From Luminiphilus sp. (lineage in GTDB: Bacteria > Pseudomonadota > Gammaproteobacteria > Pseudomonadales > Halieaceae): DNA of 40,324 nucleotides. A model generated the notes under the pieces. The model did not search any database, had not been told where the DNA came from, and saw only the letters and a list, made by a program, of their open reading frames with translations. Positions 7,616 to 17,385 of the stretch are shown here, one piece after another (the first letter of the stretch is position 1; each line of letters opens with the position of its first letter). The position numbers were made by a program, and so were the translations under genes. The DNA lies in assembly GCA_029253085.1 (NCBI GenBank), contig JAQXAF010000011.1, positions 1 through 40,324 of the forward strand, read 5' to 3'.

Positions 7616-9443
7616 CGATGGATTTAATTTGTTGCGGCCACAGGCGTTTTGGTTACTCATTGCCCTACCACCAGCCCTCTTTATGCTTTGGCGTTCGGTT
7701 CAAACATCCGCGAGTTGGGCTAAGGTCATCGACCCCCATCTCTTGCCGCACCTGATGTCCAATAATACGAAAACCGCAAAAAAAATGGGGCATTGGTGGA
7801 CACTGTTGTGGCTGCTCATGGCGATAATAACCATCGCCGGTCCAAGCCTTCAGAAGATTGACATACCCGTCTTTCAACGCGCTGATGCATTGGTCATTGT
7901 TTTGGACCTTAGCGCATCGATGAGTGCTGCCGACATTCAACCAAGTCGAGTGCAGCGCGCCAAACAAAAAATTCTCGATTTACTCACCAGCCGTGATGAG
8001 GGTGTGACGGGGCTAGTCGTCTATGCTGGGGATGCCCATGTGGTGGCTCCGCTGACGGACGACCGTCGTACAATTGAAAACCTACTGAGCGCCCTAACAC
8101 CCAATATTATGCCCCTACCCGGATCCGACGTGACTGCGGCTCTGCGGGTCGCCGTTGGGCTGCTACAAACGGCGGGTGTTGCAAACGGTCAAGTCTTACT
8201 GATCACTGATGGAATGCCAAAATTTCAAGCCGCGGATATCAGCGACGAGTTGAGTGCTGCGAGAGCAGAGTTAGCGATCTTAGGTGTGGGAACACGCTCA
8301 GGAGCTCCAATACCAAGGGCTGATGGGGGTTTCCTTCGGCAAGAAAGTGGCGAGATTGTAATCCCCAGCTTTCAGCCTGGAGTATTGGCAAATCATGCTG
8401 GCGCTCTAGGAGGCCGCTTTACCGAAATCACACTCGACAACCGGGACATAGACCTGCTTTTACAACGTTCAACCCTGCTAGACCTAGGCGAGATCGCCCT
8501 GGATAGAGAAACTGATAGCTGGCTTGATCAAAGCAACTGGCTGGCTTTAATACTCGGGATCTCGTTACTGCCTTTGTTCAGACGGGGTGCCTTAGCGGCC
8601 CTGCTCATCGTGCCGTTACTCTCTCCTGCTCCGGCTAGCGCTCAACTCTTGTCTGGCCTATGGCAAACCCCAGACCAACGGGGCGCCCGTGCTCTTGAGC
8701 AGGGCGATGCCAACGCCGCGGCCAACTTATTTGAGGACGATGCTTGGCGAGGCACGGCTCAGTACTCCGCTGAAAACTGGCAGGATGCTGCAGACAGTTT
8801 CAAAAAAGGTGATGATGCCGATCATTGGTACAATCAGGGCAATGCATTGGCTATGTCCGGCAAGCTCGAGCAAGCACTAGAGGCGTTTAATCAATCGCTT
8901 GCTTTGATGCCCGAGGCAGAAGATGCACTTCGCAACCGCGAGCTCGTAGAACAACTATTAGAGCAGCAAGAGCAACAGTCCCAAGAAGATCAGGATCGCG
9001 AACAAGATTCGAATAATGACGAGTCGTCTGATGATCAGGAAGGATCTTCAGAACAAGATCAGGAAGGTGACTCGCAACAACAGGACAGCGACGATTCGCA
9101 AGGCAATTCAGAGAGCGACCCCTCACAACAAAATGCTTCTGACGGGGACTCTGGAAACACGAGCCCGCAAGATGGAAAGGCCAGCGATTCCGAGAGCGCA
9201 GCAGAAACTGATAACGATCAAGAGACGACGCCGTTATCTGAAGAAATGCAAGCGAGGCTCGACGCACAAACCGAAGAACAAATGGGTAAATTTGATGCCG
9301 GCCTAGAAAAGCAGCAGGCTTTAGAGCAGTGGCTACGGCGTGTGCCTGACGATCCCGGTGGATTATTACAGCGCAAATTTCGCTACGAAACGATCCAAAG
9401 ATTACGCCAAGGTGAGGAGCCCGATGAAGATGTGCGCTGGTAA
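7608..9443 (+). CDS. batB: Fused BatB-BatC protein: VWA domain plus TPR and acidic tail
   Basis: Start chosen at the ATG at 7608, which has AAGGAAC nine bases upstream; the reading frame is open earlier but only inside batA. The 611-residue product has two N-terminal membrane segments (about 12-28 and 63-80), a VWA domain with intact DLSAS (Asp100, Ser102, Ser104), further membrane segments at about 308-345, a TPR region at about 370-440 (WYNQGNALAMSGKLEQALEAF, then SLALMPEAEDAL) and about 110 residues dominated by Gln, Asp, Ser and Glu. In some genomes VWA (BatB) and TPR (BatC) parts are separate genes; here they are one. The acidic tail is probably disordered. Confidence 0.88.
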   Translation: MIDDGFNLLRPQAFWLLIALPPALFMLWRSVQTSASWAKVIDPHLLPHLMSNNTKTAKKMGHWWTLLWLLMAIITIAGPSLQKIDIPVFQRADALVIVLDLSASMSAADIQPSRVQRAKQKILDLLTSRDEGVTGLVVYAGDAHVVAPLTDDRRTIENLLSALTPNIMPLPGSDVTAALRVAVGLLQTAGVANGQVLLITDGMPKFQAADISDELSAARAELAILGVGTRSGAPIPRADGGFLRQESGEIVIPSFQPGVLANHAGALGGRFTEITLDNRDIDLLLQRSTLLDLGEIALDRETDSWLDQSNWLALILGISLLPLFRRGALAALLIVPLLSPAPASAQLLSGLWQTPDQRGARALEQGDANAAANLFEDDAWRGTAQYSAENWQDAADSFKKGDDADHWYNQGNALAMSGKLEQALEAFNQSLALMPEAEDALRNRELVEQLLEQQEQQSQEDQDREQDSNNDESSDDQEGSSEQDQEGDSQQQDSDDSQGNSESDPSQQNASDGDSGNTSPQDGKASDSESAAETDNDQETTPLSEEMQARLDAQTEEQMGKFDAGLEKQQALEQWLRRVPDDPGGLLQRKFRYETIQRLRQGEEPDEDVRW

Positions 9444-11094
9444 ATCTAGGGGCCTTTGCCTGTTGACGGCTTTATTCCTACTGATATCGATGCCGGTAGC
9501 GGCACGCATTACCGCAGAAGTCGATCGCACCGATATCGCCATGGGTGAAACGCTACGCCTGACACTAACCGCAGATGCGGGAGAACGGCCTGATCAAATC
9601 AGCCTAGAGCAACTCGAAATTGATTTTGAAATACTCCAGCGTTCTAGCTCAACCAGTGCTCGACTTATTGGTGGCGAACAAAATATCACCCGAACGCTGG
9701 AGATCGAGCTATCGCCGTTGCGAGAAGGCATTCTCACCATACCCGCCTTCAATACGGGTGGGCGGAGAACAACGCCGACAGCGATCAAGGTATCACCCGA
9801 ACCCGAATATGCATTAGCCGAAGAACTCGTCACTTTTGAGGCGACAGTCGATCACACTGAAGTGTATGTGCAAGCCCAGGTCATACTCACTATCACCCTC
9901 CAACAAGCCATTAATCTCGACAGCAGAGCAGTTTCTGATGTCGACATTCCTGATACCTATCAAGAGGCTCTCGAGCAAAAAAGTTTTCAGCGGCGCTCTG
10001 GAGGGCGGCTCTGGCAGGTTACAGAACTGCGCTACGCACTATTTCCGCAAAAATCAGGTGACCTTCTCGTGCCGGCGATCGCATTTTCAGGACGTGAACT
10101 CTTGCCAGGCAGGTCGCTTTTGGGCGCCCGTCTGGGCCGTCGAATCGCCATTAAATCTGATCCGATCAGCATTCGCGTTAAGCCAGTGCCAGCAACATTT
10201 CCGGGTGAAGTTTGGTTACCCGCGCAACAACTAACACTGACAAGTCGCTGGAGTACAGCGCCTGAGCAGCTAAACACCGGTGACTCTACGACCCGAACAC
10301 TAGAAATAACGGCACAAGGCCTGCAGGGTAGCCAGCTGCCTCCCGTAACCAGCCTAGGCGGAACCAGTGGTATTAAAGGGCTGCGCTTCTATCCAGACAA
10401 AGAAACCATCGAGCAACGAGAAATTCCACTAGGGCTTGAAGGTTATCGACTTCAAAGCGAAGCTCTAGTGAGTAGTGAAGCCGGCAACTGGACGCTTCCA
10501 GAGCGCACTATCCCCTGGTGGAATACCAAAACCGACACGCTGGAATTTGCTCGACTGCCAGAAGAGCGTATTCGTGTCATCGACTTGCTGGCGCTCGAAG
10601 GCACGAGTATCAGCGGCATACCCGCTCTACCAAGCCCCTCTGAAGATACAACAGTGAACGCACGCCTATGGCAGATCAGCGCCGCAAGCGGCTGGTTGTT
10701 AGCGGCGTTATTGGGCTACTTACTGTGGTTTCGACGCCAAAACGCAAAAGTAACGACAACTCATGGGCAGACAGCTATCAACGCCCAAAAAATACAGCAC
10801 CTAATGTCCGTGCGCCAGGCCTGTAGTACCAATGATCCTATTGCGGCGCGTTTGGCTGTTTTGGCGTGGGGACTTAACCGGTTTAACGATTCTTCACCCA
10901 ACACGCTGAATGAAATCGCCGACCGAGTGGGCGGCGAGCTGGCAGAGGAACTGCGCGCCATCGACACGCTGCTTTTTTCAAAAGAAAGCACCCGATCGTG
11001 GCGAGGGGCGCTACTTTTTAAGCTCTTAAAGAACTACGATGATAGGCCGGCGTCAAAAGATGTCACCGAACTGCGTCTGTATCCCACTGCTTGA
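9424..11094 (+). CDS. batD: BatD-like envelope protein
   Basis: Start chosen at ATG 9424 (GGTGAGGAG upstream), giving 556 residues with a signal peptide (SRGLCLLTALFLLISMPVAA) directly after. The long periplasmic part is beta-rich, as in BatD (VDRTDIAMGETLRLTL opens the first immunoglobulin-like repeat). One membrane segment lies at about residues 417-438 (ISAASGWLLAALLGYLLWF) and a helical cytoplasmic tail follows. It overlaps batB-C by 20 bases and closes the operon. The stop is two bases from the stop of a convergent response regulator gene. Confidence 0.88.
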   Translation: MKMCAGKSRGLCLLTALFLLISMPVAARITAEVDRTDIAMGETLRLTLTADAGERPDQISLEQLEIDFEILQRSSSTSARLIGGEQNITRTLEIELSPLREGILTIPAFNTGGRRTTPTAIKVSPEPEYALAEELVTFEATVDHTEVYVQAQVILTITLQQAINLDSRAVSDVDIPDTYQEALEQKSFQRRSGGRLWQVTELRYALFPQKSGDLLVPAIAFSGRELLPGRSLLGARLGRRIAIKSDPISIRVKPVPATFPGEVWLPAQQLTLTSRWSTAPEQLNTGDSTTRTLEITAQGLQGSQLPPVTSLGGTSGIKGLRFYPDKETIEQREIPLGLEGYRLQSEALVSSEAGNWTLPERTIPWWNTKTDTLEFARLPEERIRVIDLLALEGTSISGIPALPSPSEDTTVNARLWQISAASGWLLAALLGYLLWFRRQNAKVTTTHGQTAINAQKIQHLMSVRQACSTNDPIAARLAVLAWGLNRFNDSSPNTLNEIADRVGGELAEELRAIDTLLFSKESTRSWRGALLFKLLKNYDDRPASKDVTELRLYPTA

Positions 11095-11096
11095 TA

Positions 11097-11816
11097 TCAA
11101 AGCGGCTCAACTTCCAGTGCAAACATATAACCGACACCTCGCACTGTCCGTACCGGTGGAGCGCTCCCCGGAGCTGTAATTTTTTTACGTATGCGGCTGA
11201 CTAAATTATCGATATTTCGGTCAGAGCCGGCCCAGTTAGCCGCATGAACAGACTCCAGCAAAAACTCTCTGGAAAGCACTTGCCTAGCGTGGGTCACCAA
11301 GGTCTTTAATACAGAAAACTCCAGCGTTGTAAGGGACACCTCATCGCCACCGGGATCCGTCAATGCCATAGCATTTGTGTCAAAAACATAATCGTTAAAT
11401 TTAAAGCGTCCCGTCCCTTCGCCGCTACCCGACACACTTTTTGTATACACAACGCCGCCCGTGCGGTACATCAATTGTCGAATACGCGCGACCATTTCAC
11501 GAGAGCTGAATGGCTTAACAACATAGTCGTCGGCTCCTGTTTCAATGCAAACGACCCGCTCGATTTCATCGCTACGCCCTGACATTACAATAATTCCGAT
11601 ATCACTTTTACTGCGGACATCTCTGATGATATCGACGCCGGAACCGTCAGGAAGGGTAAGATCTACCACAATCAACTGGGGTTGATAATCCTGAACCCTA
11701 GCCCAGAAATCACTGACGGACGCTACGGTTAACGCCTCGAATCCCCACTGGATAAACACGTCGCGAAGCTCGTCTCCGAGAATCTCGTCATCCTCAACAA
11801 TCAACACCTTTGTCAT
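11097..11816 (-). CDS. OmpR/PhoB-family response regulator
   Basis: A 239-residue two-domain regulator. The receiver has the acidic pocket EDD at 8-10, phospho-acceptor Asp52 (VVDLTLPDGSG) and Lys101 (VVKPF). A winged-helix output domain fills about 135-235 (LTTLEFSVLKTLVTHARQVLSREFLLE, then RTVRGVGYMF). Start ATG has AAGGAAGG upstream. No histidine kinase gene lies next to it, so its partner is encoded elsewhere. It is divergent from an HD-GYP response regulator with a 125-bp shared promoter region, and convergent with batD. Confidence 0.92.
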   Translation of the reverse strand: MTKVLIVEDDEILGDELRDVFIQWGFEALTVASVSDFWARVQDYQPQLIVVDLTLPDGSGVDIIRDVRSKSDIGIIVMSGRSDEIERVVCIETGADDYVVKPFSSREMVARIRQLMYRTGGVVYTKSVSGSGEGTGRFKFNDYVFDTNAMALTDPGGDEVSLTTLEFSVLKTLVTHARQVLSREFLLESVHAANWAGSDRNIDNLVSRIRKKITAPGSAPPVRTVRGVGYMFALEVEPL

Positions 11817-11941
11817 GGATAGGCCTTCCTTAATTTTTAGCAGAACTAGGCACGAAGAATAACTAACTTATGAGGTAATGAGCTACCCTAAGCCCTCACT
11901 TCATGAAATACTGATCTAAACGGGCCAACCACAAAGCTGTA

Positions 11942-13045
11942 ATGAAAATACTGTTAGCTGAAGACGATGCTCAGGTACGTACAGAACTTCGTGAACTGCT
12001 GGTGGAGCAAGGTTACGATGTCACCACCGCTGTTGATGGTATCGATGCCTTTGAAAAATTTCGCGCTGACGAAATGGTGGAAATTTTGCTGCTCGACATT
12101 CGCATGCCGAGAGCCACCGGAATTCAAGCACTTGATGCCATAAAAAAAATCGAGTCAACGAACGACCGCGTTTTTGAAACGCTTTTTATAACTGGTGTCA
12201 GCGACAACAACGCCATTGTCTCCGCGCTGAAATTAGGTGCCTTTGCATTTTTATTCAAACCCATCGTCGTTGAAGAACTTCTTAAAGAACTGTCGGAAGC
12301 CACCGATAGCATTAATCAGAAGCACTACCGAAAATTTCAAAACTCGATGCACAACGCCAACCTTGAAAATAGATCGCCCGGCAAAGCAGCAGGTTCGCTC
12401 AGGGATGGTATGAGTGCGACTTCTGAAATTGCCGCTATCGGCGCCGAGCACTACGCACCGGATATAGAGCAGCATGTTCACAGAATTTCAGAAATGGCGC
12501 TTTGCGTCAGCGTCCGTCTGGGTCTAGAAAACCAACAGTGCCAGCACATTAGGCTCGCTAGCCTGCTTCATGACATTGGCAAACTCGGGGGGCCCACCGA
12601 CATCTATACCGCCAAGCGCGCACTCACCAAAGAAGAGTTCGAAAAAACAAAAGACCATACCCGTTTGGGTGCAGCGCTCCTTGAACACTACGATGATCCC
12701 GTTATCGAAGTTGCACAAAATATTGCATTGCAGCACCACGAGAACTGGGATGGATCGGGTTATCCTGCAGGGCTAAAGGGCGATGAAATAAGCATCGAAG
12801 CAGCGATTGTTCATGCAGTAGATACCTATGACAATCTGCGATCACATCGGCCCTACAGAGCCGCCCTACCCCACCATGTCGCGATGGAGATTTTGATCAG
12901 CGGCGATGAGAAATCAAACCCGGACCATTTTCATCCCCGCGTTTTGCAGGCCCTTCTAAGTCAGCATCGCGAAATCGAAGCCATCTATGAGCGTTACCGC
13001 CCAGTTGAGATTGACAAGGGCGTTACCAATCAGGCCCCTGCGTAA
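11942..13045 (+). CDS. Response regulator with HD-GYP phosphodiesterase domain
   Basis: A 367-residue protein: receiver at 1-120 (Asp52 in LLLDIRMP, Lys106 in FLFKPI) and an HD-GYP domain at about 175-350. The catalytic pieces are present: HDIGK (His210, Asp211), HHENWDGSGYP with His265, His266 and the GYP at 273-275, and DTYDNLRSHRPYR. HD-GYP proteins with intact GYP usually hydrolyse cyclic di-GMP, so phosphorylation probably tunes c-di-GMP turnover. I see no ribosome binding site ahead of the ATG, so the start may be poorly translated or leaderless. The stop abuts the stop of pepN. Confidence 0.9.
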   Translation: MKILLAEDDAQVRTELRELLVEQGYDVTTAVDGIDAFEKFRADEMVEILLLDIRMPRATGIQALDAIKKIESTNDRVFETLFITGVSDNNAIVSALKLGAFAFLFKPIVVEELLKELSEATDSINQKHYRKFQNSMHNANLENRSPGKAAGSLRDGMSATSEIAAIGAEHYAPDIEQHVHRISEMALCVSVRLGLENQQCQHIRLASLLHDIGKLGGPTDIYTAKRALTKEEFEKTKDHTRLGAALLEHYDDPVIEVAQNIALQHHENWDGSGYPAGLKGDEISIEAAIVHAVDTYDNLRSHRPYRAALPHHVAMEILISGDEKSNPDHFHPRVLQALLSQHREIEAIYERYRPVEIDKGVTNQAPA

Positions 13046-15649
13046 CTATTTTTCTAGGGCCTTGCCGACAACCTCAAAGACATCTCGCGATAAATTTTCA
13101 AGACCCGCAATACGCTCGAGCTGATTCTGCATCGCCTCTACACCTTGCGAATAACGGCGGAAACGGGTTAACGGCGTGCACAAACGAGCCGCAATCTGTG
13201 GGTTGGCCGACTGCACCCTCGCGATAACGTCACCCAATAGGGCATATCCAGCACCGTCCTGACGATGGAATGCTGTGGGGTTAGCAGAAGCAAATCCGCC
13301 CACTAATGCTCGTATTTTATTGGGATTACGCCAATCGAAGGCTCCATGGGTCTGTAACTGTATGACCGCCTCAACAGTGTCAGCACTAGGGCGCATCGCC
13401 TGTAGCGTGAACCATTGGTTCACGATAAGCGCCTCGTGTTGCCACTGCTGGTAAAAATCTCCCAGCGCGGCGCTACGAACTGACTCATCACCCATGTTGA
13501 CCAGCACTTGAAGAGCAGCCAAACGATCACTGAGGTTATCGGCTTGACTCAGCAGAGTATCAGCCCACTCCAAAGCTTCAGGTCGGGCGTGGCATAAATA
13601 GCTCAAGGCAAGATGGCGTAAACCTCGGCGACCAATTTGTCGGCCGTTTGCTTGATACAGCTCAGAGGTATCGTAGCTGCTAAACCACGCTATCCACTGC
13701 TCTGAAAATTCAGTCGCCAGTGTTTTCTTAATGTGTTCGCGGGCTTTCCTAATTTCGAAAACATCGACACAACCCTGTTGCGCTTGCCGATCAGCAAGAG
13801 ACTCCTCAGAGGGCAGCATCAACAGCAGCGCCTTCATGGCATCATCAATATCACTGGACATGACTTGTCTATAAGCCGACACGAAGGCGTCCGATAACGA
13901 CTCACCGCGCATCTGAGCTTCAATTACTCTCGATGCATAACGCTGCATAGCATCCCACTTTACGAAGTCATCACTATCACTGCCGATCAACATGGCCAAC
14001 GTATTATCGTCGTCTGCACTGTTCAGCCTGACCGGCGCAGAAAAACCCCGCAGTAACGACGCCACTGGCTTATCTTCAACATTATCGATATGGAATACTT
14101 GGCTGGGCTCTGTAACTTCAAGCAGGCGCGTTGTCGTGCCTTCTTCGAACGTGTGGGACTGCCCGTTAACAACCAAGCCTACCGTTAGGGGTAAGTGAAG
14201 TGGGGACTTGTCCGTACCATCAGGGCCAGAGCCATTGCTTTGCCTTACCGTCAAAGTGACCCGCCGGGTCTCGGGATCGTATTGATCCTCAATCACCAGA
14301 TCTGGAGTTCCCGACTGTTCGTACCAGCGACGGAACTGCAGTAGATCTCGCCCAGAAACCTGCTCCATCGCCGATACAAAGTCGTCGCAAGTCACCGCCT
14401 GGCCATCGTGGCGCTCAAAATAATTTTTGGCCCCAGCAATAAACATGTCATGACCTAAAAGCGTGTGCAGCATCCGCACAACTTCCGCTCCTTTCTCGTA
14501 CACGGTTAAGGTGTAAAAGTTCGAAATTTCAATAAAACTATCGGGGCGCACAGGATGTGCCATAGGACCTGCGTCCTCGGCAAATTGATGGGTTCGCAAA
14601 AAACTAACGTCCTCAACGCGCTTAACTCCAGGGGAGTTCATATCCGCTGAAAATTGCGAGTCGCGAAAAACAGTAAAGCCCTCTTTTAAACTGAGCTGAA
14701 ACCAGTCGCGACAGGTAACTCGGTTGCCTGAGAAATTGTGGAAGTATTCATGCGCAACAATCGACTCGATCCTTAAGTAACCCGCATCTGTGGTGATGTC
14801 CGGTGATGCCAAAACACAAGAGGTGTTGAAAATATTGAGGCCCTTATTTTCCATCGCCCCCATATTAAAATCATCGACAGCAACAATATTAAAAAGGTCA
14901 AGGTCATATTCAAGGCCATAAACTTCTTCGTCCCATTGCATGGAGCGCTTTAATGAGTCCATAGCATGATCGCAGTAGTTCACATCTTTAGCCTCGACAA
15001 AGATATTGAGCGCCACCTTACGACCCGAGGCTGTTGTAAAAGTATCTGAAACAGATTGCAGATCACCTGCCACCAAAGCAAATAGGTAGCAAGGCTTAGG
15101 CCACGGGTCGTGCCAAATACTCCGATGCCGACCCTCAGGCAAATCCTCTTGAAATACGGCATTACCGTTACTCAGCAGTATGGGACAGGATGTTTTATCG
15201 GCCTCAACAGTAACTTTAAAAATAGCGAGAACGTCAGGTCGATCAAGAAAAAAAGTTATTTTCCTAAATCCCTCAGCTTCACATTGAGTGCAATAAATTG
15301 TTCTAGACCGATAAAGACCTTCAAGAGCTGTATTGGCCTCTGGGAAAATGCGTACCCGCGTGAACAGCTGACAACTATCCCCTATTTGGGGCAACGTTAG
15401 TTGACGGCCATCATAGCTGTATTCATGTTCTTGCAGGGTTGTGCCGTCGATCTCGAGACACTCGATTTCAAGGTCCTCGCCATCAAGAATCCACGGAGCC
15501 TCATCCTGTCGCTGTCGCTGCAAATGCAATCGACTAGAAACCAAGGTATATCCGTCATGGATAGCAAAGGTCAGATCAGCATCCGCAATCGTAAATGCTG
15601 GCGCTTTGTATTCTTTTCGATAAATCGTCTTCGGGTTGCCATCACGCAT
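13046..15649 (-). CDS. pepN: Aminopeptidase N (M1 metallopeptidase)
   Basis: An 867-residue soluble M1 aminopeptidase of the E. coli PepN type. The substrate-binding GAMEN is at 264-268, the zinc site HEYFH at 300-304 with Glu323 (LKEGFTVFRD) as third ligand, and the conserved GNRVTCRDWFQLSLKEG stretch is nearly identical to E. coli. It removes N-terminal residues from peptides in the cytoplasm. Last gene of the lipA-pepN operon; it starts inside the end of the DUF2797 gene (8-base overlap), with AAGGTG upstream of the ATG. Confidence 0.96.
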   Translation of the reverse strand: MRDGNPKTIYRKEYKAPAFTIADADLTFAIHDGYTLVSSRLHLQRQRQDEAPWILDGEDLEIECLEIDGTTLQEHEYSYDGRQLTLPQIGDSCQLFTRVRIFPEANTALEGLYRSRTIYCTQCEAEGFRKITFFLDRPDVLAIFKVTVEADKTSCPILLSNGNAVFQEDLPEGRHRSIWHDPWPKPCYLFALVAGDLQSVSDTFTTASGRKVALNIFVEAKDVNYCDHAMDSLKRSMQWDEEVYGLEYDLDLFNIVAVDDFNMGAMENKGLNIFNTSCVLASPDITTDAGYLRIESIVAHEYFHNFSGNRVTCRDWFQLSLKEGFTVFRDSQFSADMNSPGVKRVEDVSFLRTHQFAEDAGPMAHPVRPDSFIEISNFYTLTVYEKGAEVVRMLHTLLGHDMFIAGAKNYFERHDGQAVTCDDFVSAMEQVSGRDLLQFRRWYEQSGTPDLVIEDQYDPETRRVTLTVRQSNGSGPDGTDKSPLHLPLTVGLVVNGQSHTFEEGTTTRLLEVTEPSQVFHIDNVEDKPVASLLRGFSAPVRLNSADDDNTLAMLIGSDSDDFVKWDAMQRYASRVIEAQMRGESLSDAFVSAYRQVMSSDIDDAMKALLLMLPSEESLADRQAQQGCVDVFEIRKAREHIKKTLATEFSEQWIAWFSSYDTSELYQANGRQIGRRGLRHLALSYLCHARPEALEWADTLLSQADNLSDRLAALQVLVNMGDESVRSAALGDFYQQWQHEALIVNQWFTLQAMRPSADTVEAVIQLQTHGAFDWRNPNKIRALVGGFASANPTAFHRQDGAGYALLGDVIARVQSANPQIAARLCTPLTRFRRYSQGVEAMQNQLERIAGLENLSRDVFEVVGKALEK

Positions 15650-16478
15650 TGTCGTGCACCTTTACTTCCAAGTTATAACCGCCATATTTTCGAATATTGA
15701 TGACGCCAGTATCAAACATCAGATACTGGCCTTTAATGCCCAGTAGGGTCCCTTCAATGTCTGGTGTCTTGTCGAGATTGTGTGAGCTCACTTTGACGGG
15801 CCACTCGAGAACGGGATAGTCGATACTCACACTACTCGAGTCATCCAGCCACTGTATGGCCTGCATGCCATAGGTTGACTGCAGTTCACCGATACCCTCA
15901 GCACAAATCTCAGCCAAGGACCGCTGCTTTTCCTGTAAATCGACAGGGCTACCATTGCCCTTGAGCATTCTTTGCCAAGCAGTTTTATCGGCAACATGTT
16001 GAGCCAGCAGTATCTCGAGCAAACCCGATTGATGACGAGTGGCAACCCGTGCGATAGGTTTCGCCTGTGTCGCCCCTTGGTCTATCCAGCGGGTTGGCAC
16101 CTGTGTACCGCGGGTGATTCCAACCTTCACGCCTGAGGTATTAGCGAGATACACAACGTGGTCCACAAAACAGTTCGTTTCGCCCCACTTCGGCTCTCGA
16201 CAAGTTCCCTCGGCGAAATGGCACTTTTCGGGTTTTATAATGCAGGTATCACACTGGGCCAGTCGTTGAAAGCAGGGGTAGCAATAGCCCTGATTAAAGC
16301 TCTTTTTTGTGACCCTATTACAGTGAACGCAGTTGATTAATCCCGTGGAATTAATGCTTATCCTGCGTCCTAACCAGGAATTGACTGATGTCTCATGGTC
16401 GCCCGCTATAAAGGTGTAGCTGACAGGGTCATCCAAGGTGACCCGCATTTTTCTTACTGGACCGGCTAAATCTGTCAC
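15642..16478 (-). CDS. DUF2797 protein with Cys-rich zinc-binding-like part
   Basis: A 278-residue protein matching DUF2797. Eight cysteines between residues 50 and 93 (CVHC, CYPC, CDTC, then single Cys) look like zinc ribbons. After them VYLANTSGVKVGITR.....RWIDQGA resembles the start of a GIY-YIG nuclease-like fold (VYL..., KVGIT); that is inference. Function unknown. ATGA overlap with the upstream YeaC-type gene, and 8-base overlap with pepN. A DUF2797 gene beside pepN is also seen in pseudomonads, which suggests co-expression rather than a shared pathway. Confidence 0.85.
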   Translation of the reverse strand: MTDLAGPVRKMRVTLDDPVSYTFIAGDHETSVNSWLGRRISINSTGLINCVHCNRVTKKSFNQGYCYPCFQRLAQCDTCIIKPEKCHFAEGTCREPKWGETNCFVDHVVYLANTSGVKVGITRGTQVPTRWIDQGATQAKPIARVATRHQSGLLEILLAQHVADKTAWQRMLKGNGSPVDLQEKQRSLAEICAEGIGELQSTYGMQAIQWLDDSSSVSIDYPVLEWPVKVSSHNLDKTPDIEGTLLGIKGQYLMFDTGVINIRKYGGYNLEVKVHDNA

Positions 16479-16762
16479 TTGTTTTCTTCCTCGTCTAACC
16501 AGGTCATTGGCTGCGGATCATCGCAACTGCTTTCTGCTTTGCGCCCCTTATCGATATAACCAATGCGTTCCTCTGGAGGCAAATTCAATGCACCCCAGGC
16601 AATGACGGCCTGCATCGTATGTTCCCGCTGTGCTTCAGTGACGCTACTACCATCGGGCCATAAGCCCGTTGCCAGTGCTTGCACCATACGCTCATAAAGG
16701 TCGGGACCCATGGCGCGAACTGTTTCTAAATATGGGTCAGTCAAGCTTTCCACCTTCTTCAA
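16475..16762 (-). CDS. YeaC-like DUF1315 protein
   Basis: A 95-residue acidic protein with the DUF1315/YeaC pattern: MGPDLYERMVQALATGLWPDG followed by LTxxQRE-like SVTEAQREHTMQAVIAW. Function unknown. The frame begins at a TTG (16762) overlapping the rhomboid stop; a TTG six codons later (16744) has a better AAGGTGG site and could be the true start. It overlaps DUF2797 by four bases. Confidence 0.8.
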   Translation of the reverse strand: MKKVESLTDPYLETVRAMGPDLYERMVQALATGLWPDGSSVTEAQREHTMQAVIAWGALNLPPEERIGYIDKGRKAESSCDDPQPMTWLDEEENK

Positions 16763-17385
16763 GATTTATTAAATCTGGATAACAAACCAAAGACACCGCC
16801 CAGTAAAACACCGATGACCAAACCTCCTAGATGCGCGCCATTAGCGATCGCACCAGCCCCCAAGACTTCCAGCGCTCCCACCAAACCCACAAGAAGCCAG
16901 ATCAACATAAAGCCCATAACAGCAGCGGGCAGCGGCTCCATCCAATGGGGTCGCAGGGCATTTCCAGCCCAAATAAAACCCATCAGCGCGTATACAACTC
17001 CTGACATTCCCCCAAAAATCGAAGGTCCAGAAATAAAAAATTGCACGCTATTTGAAAAGACTGCTGACGCCAAATATAAGCCCAGCATATTCAGCGAACC
17101 TAGGGACACCTCAATGCGACGCCCAAACTCCCAAATCCACAAACAATTGAATACCAAATGCATCCAACTAAAATGCAGCAACGTCGGGGTTATGAAGCGC
17201 CACCAGTCATTACCCGGCTCACCGAGGCGACCTCCACGAGAAGTCAGTTCTACTGGGACAAAATTAAATAGCTGCAGAATGGGCCCATAAAAACCCAGCT
17301 CTTTGAACAGCAGAAACACCAAACTGCTTAGGGCAACCAGAGCGAACGCAACTGGGGCAGATCTGATCTTATTGGGTAAGGGCAT
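16759..17385 (-). CDS. Rhomboid-family intramembrane serine protease
   Basis: A 208-residue polytopic membrane protein with about six membrane segments. The rhomboid active site is present: HLVFNCLWIWEFGRRIE (the conserved HxxxN segment), GGMSGVVYAL with the nucleophilic Ser, and GAHLGGLVIGVLLG with the catalytic His. It should cleave membrane-spanning substrates; none is identifiable here. It overlaps nadK by 17 bases and the YeaC-type gene by four, so it belongs to the lipA-pepN operon. Confidence 0.9.
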   Translation of the reverse strand: MPLPNKIRSAPVAFALVALSSLVFLLFKELGFYGPILQLFNFVPVELTSRGGRLGEPGNDWWRFITPTLLHFSWMHLVFNCLWIWEFGRRIEVSLGSLNMLGLYLASAVFSNSVQFFISGPSIFGGMSGVVYALMGFIWAGNALRPHWMEPLPAAVMGFMLIWLLVGLVGALEVLGAGAIANGAHLGGLVIGVLLGGVFGLLSRFNKS

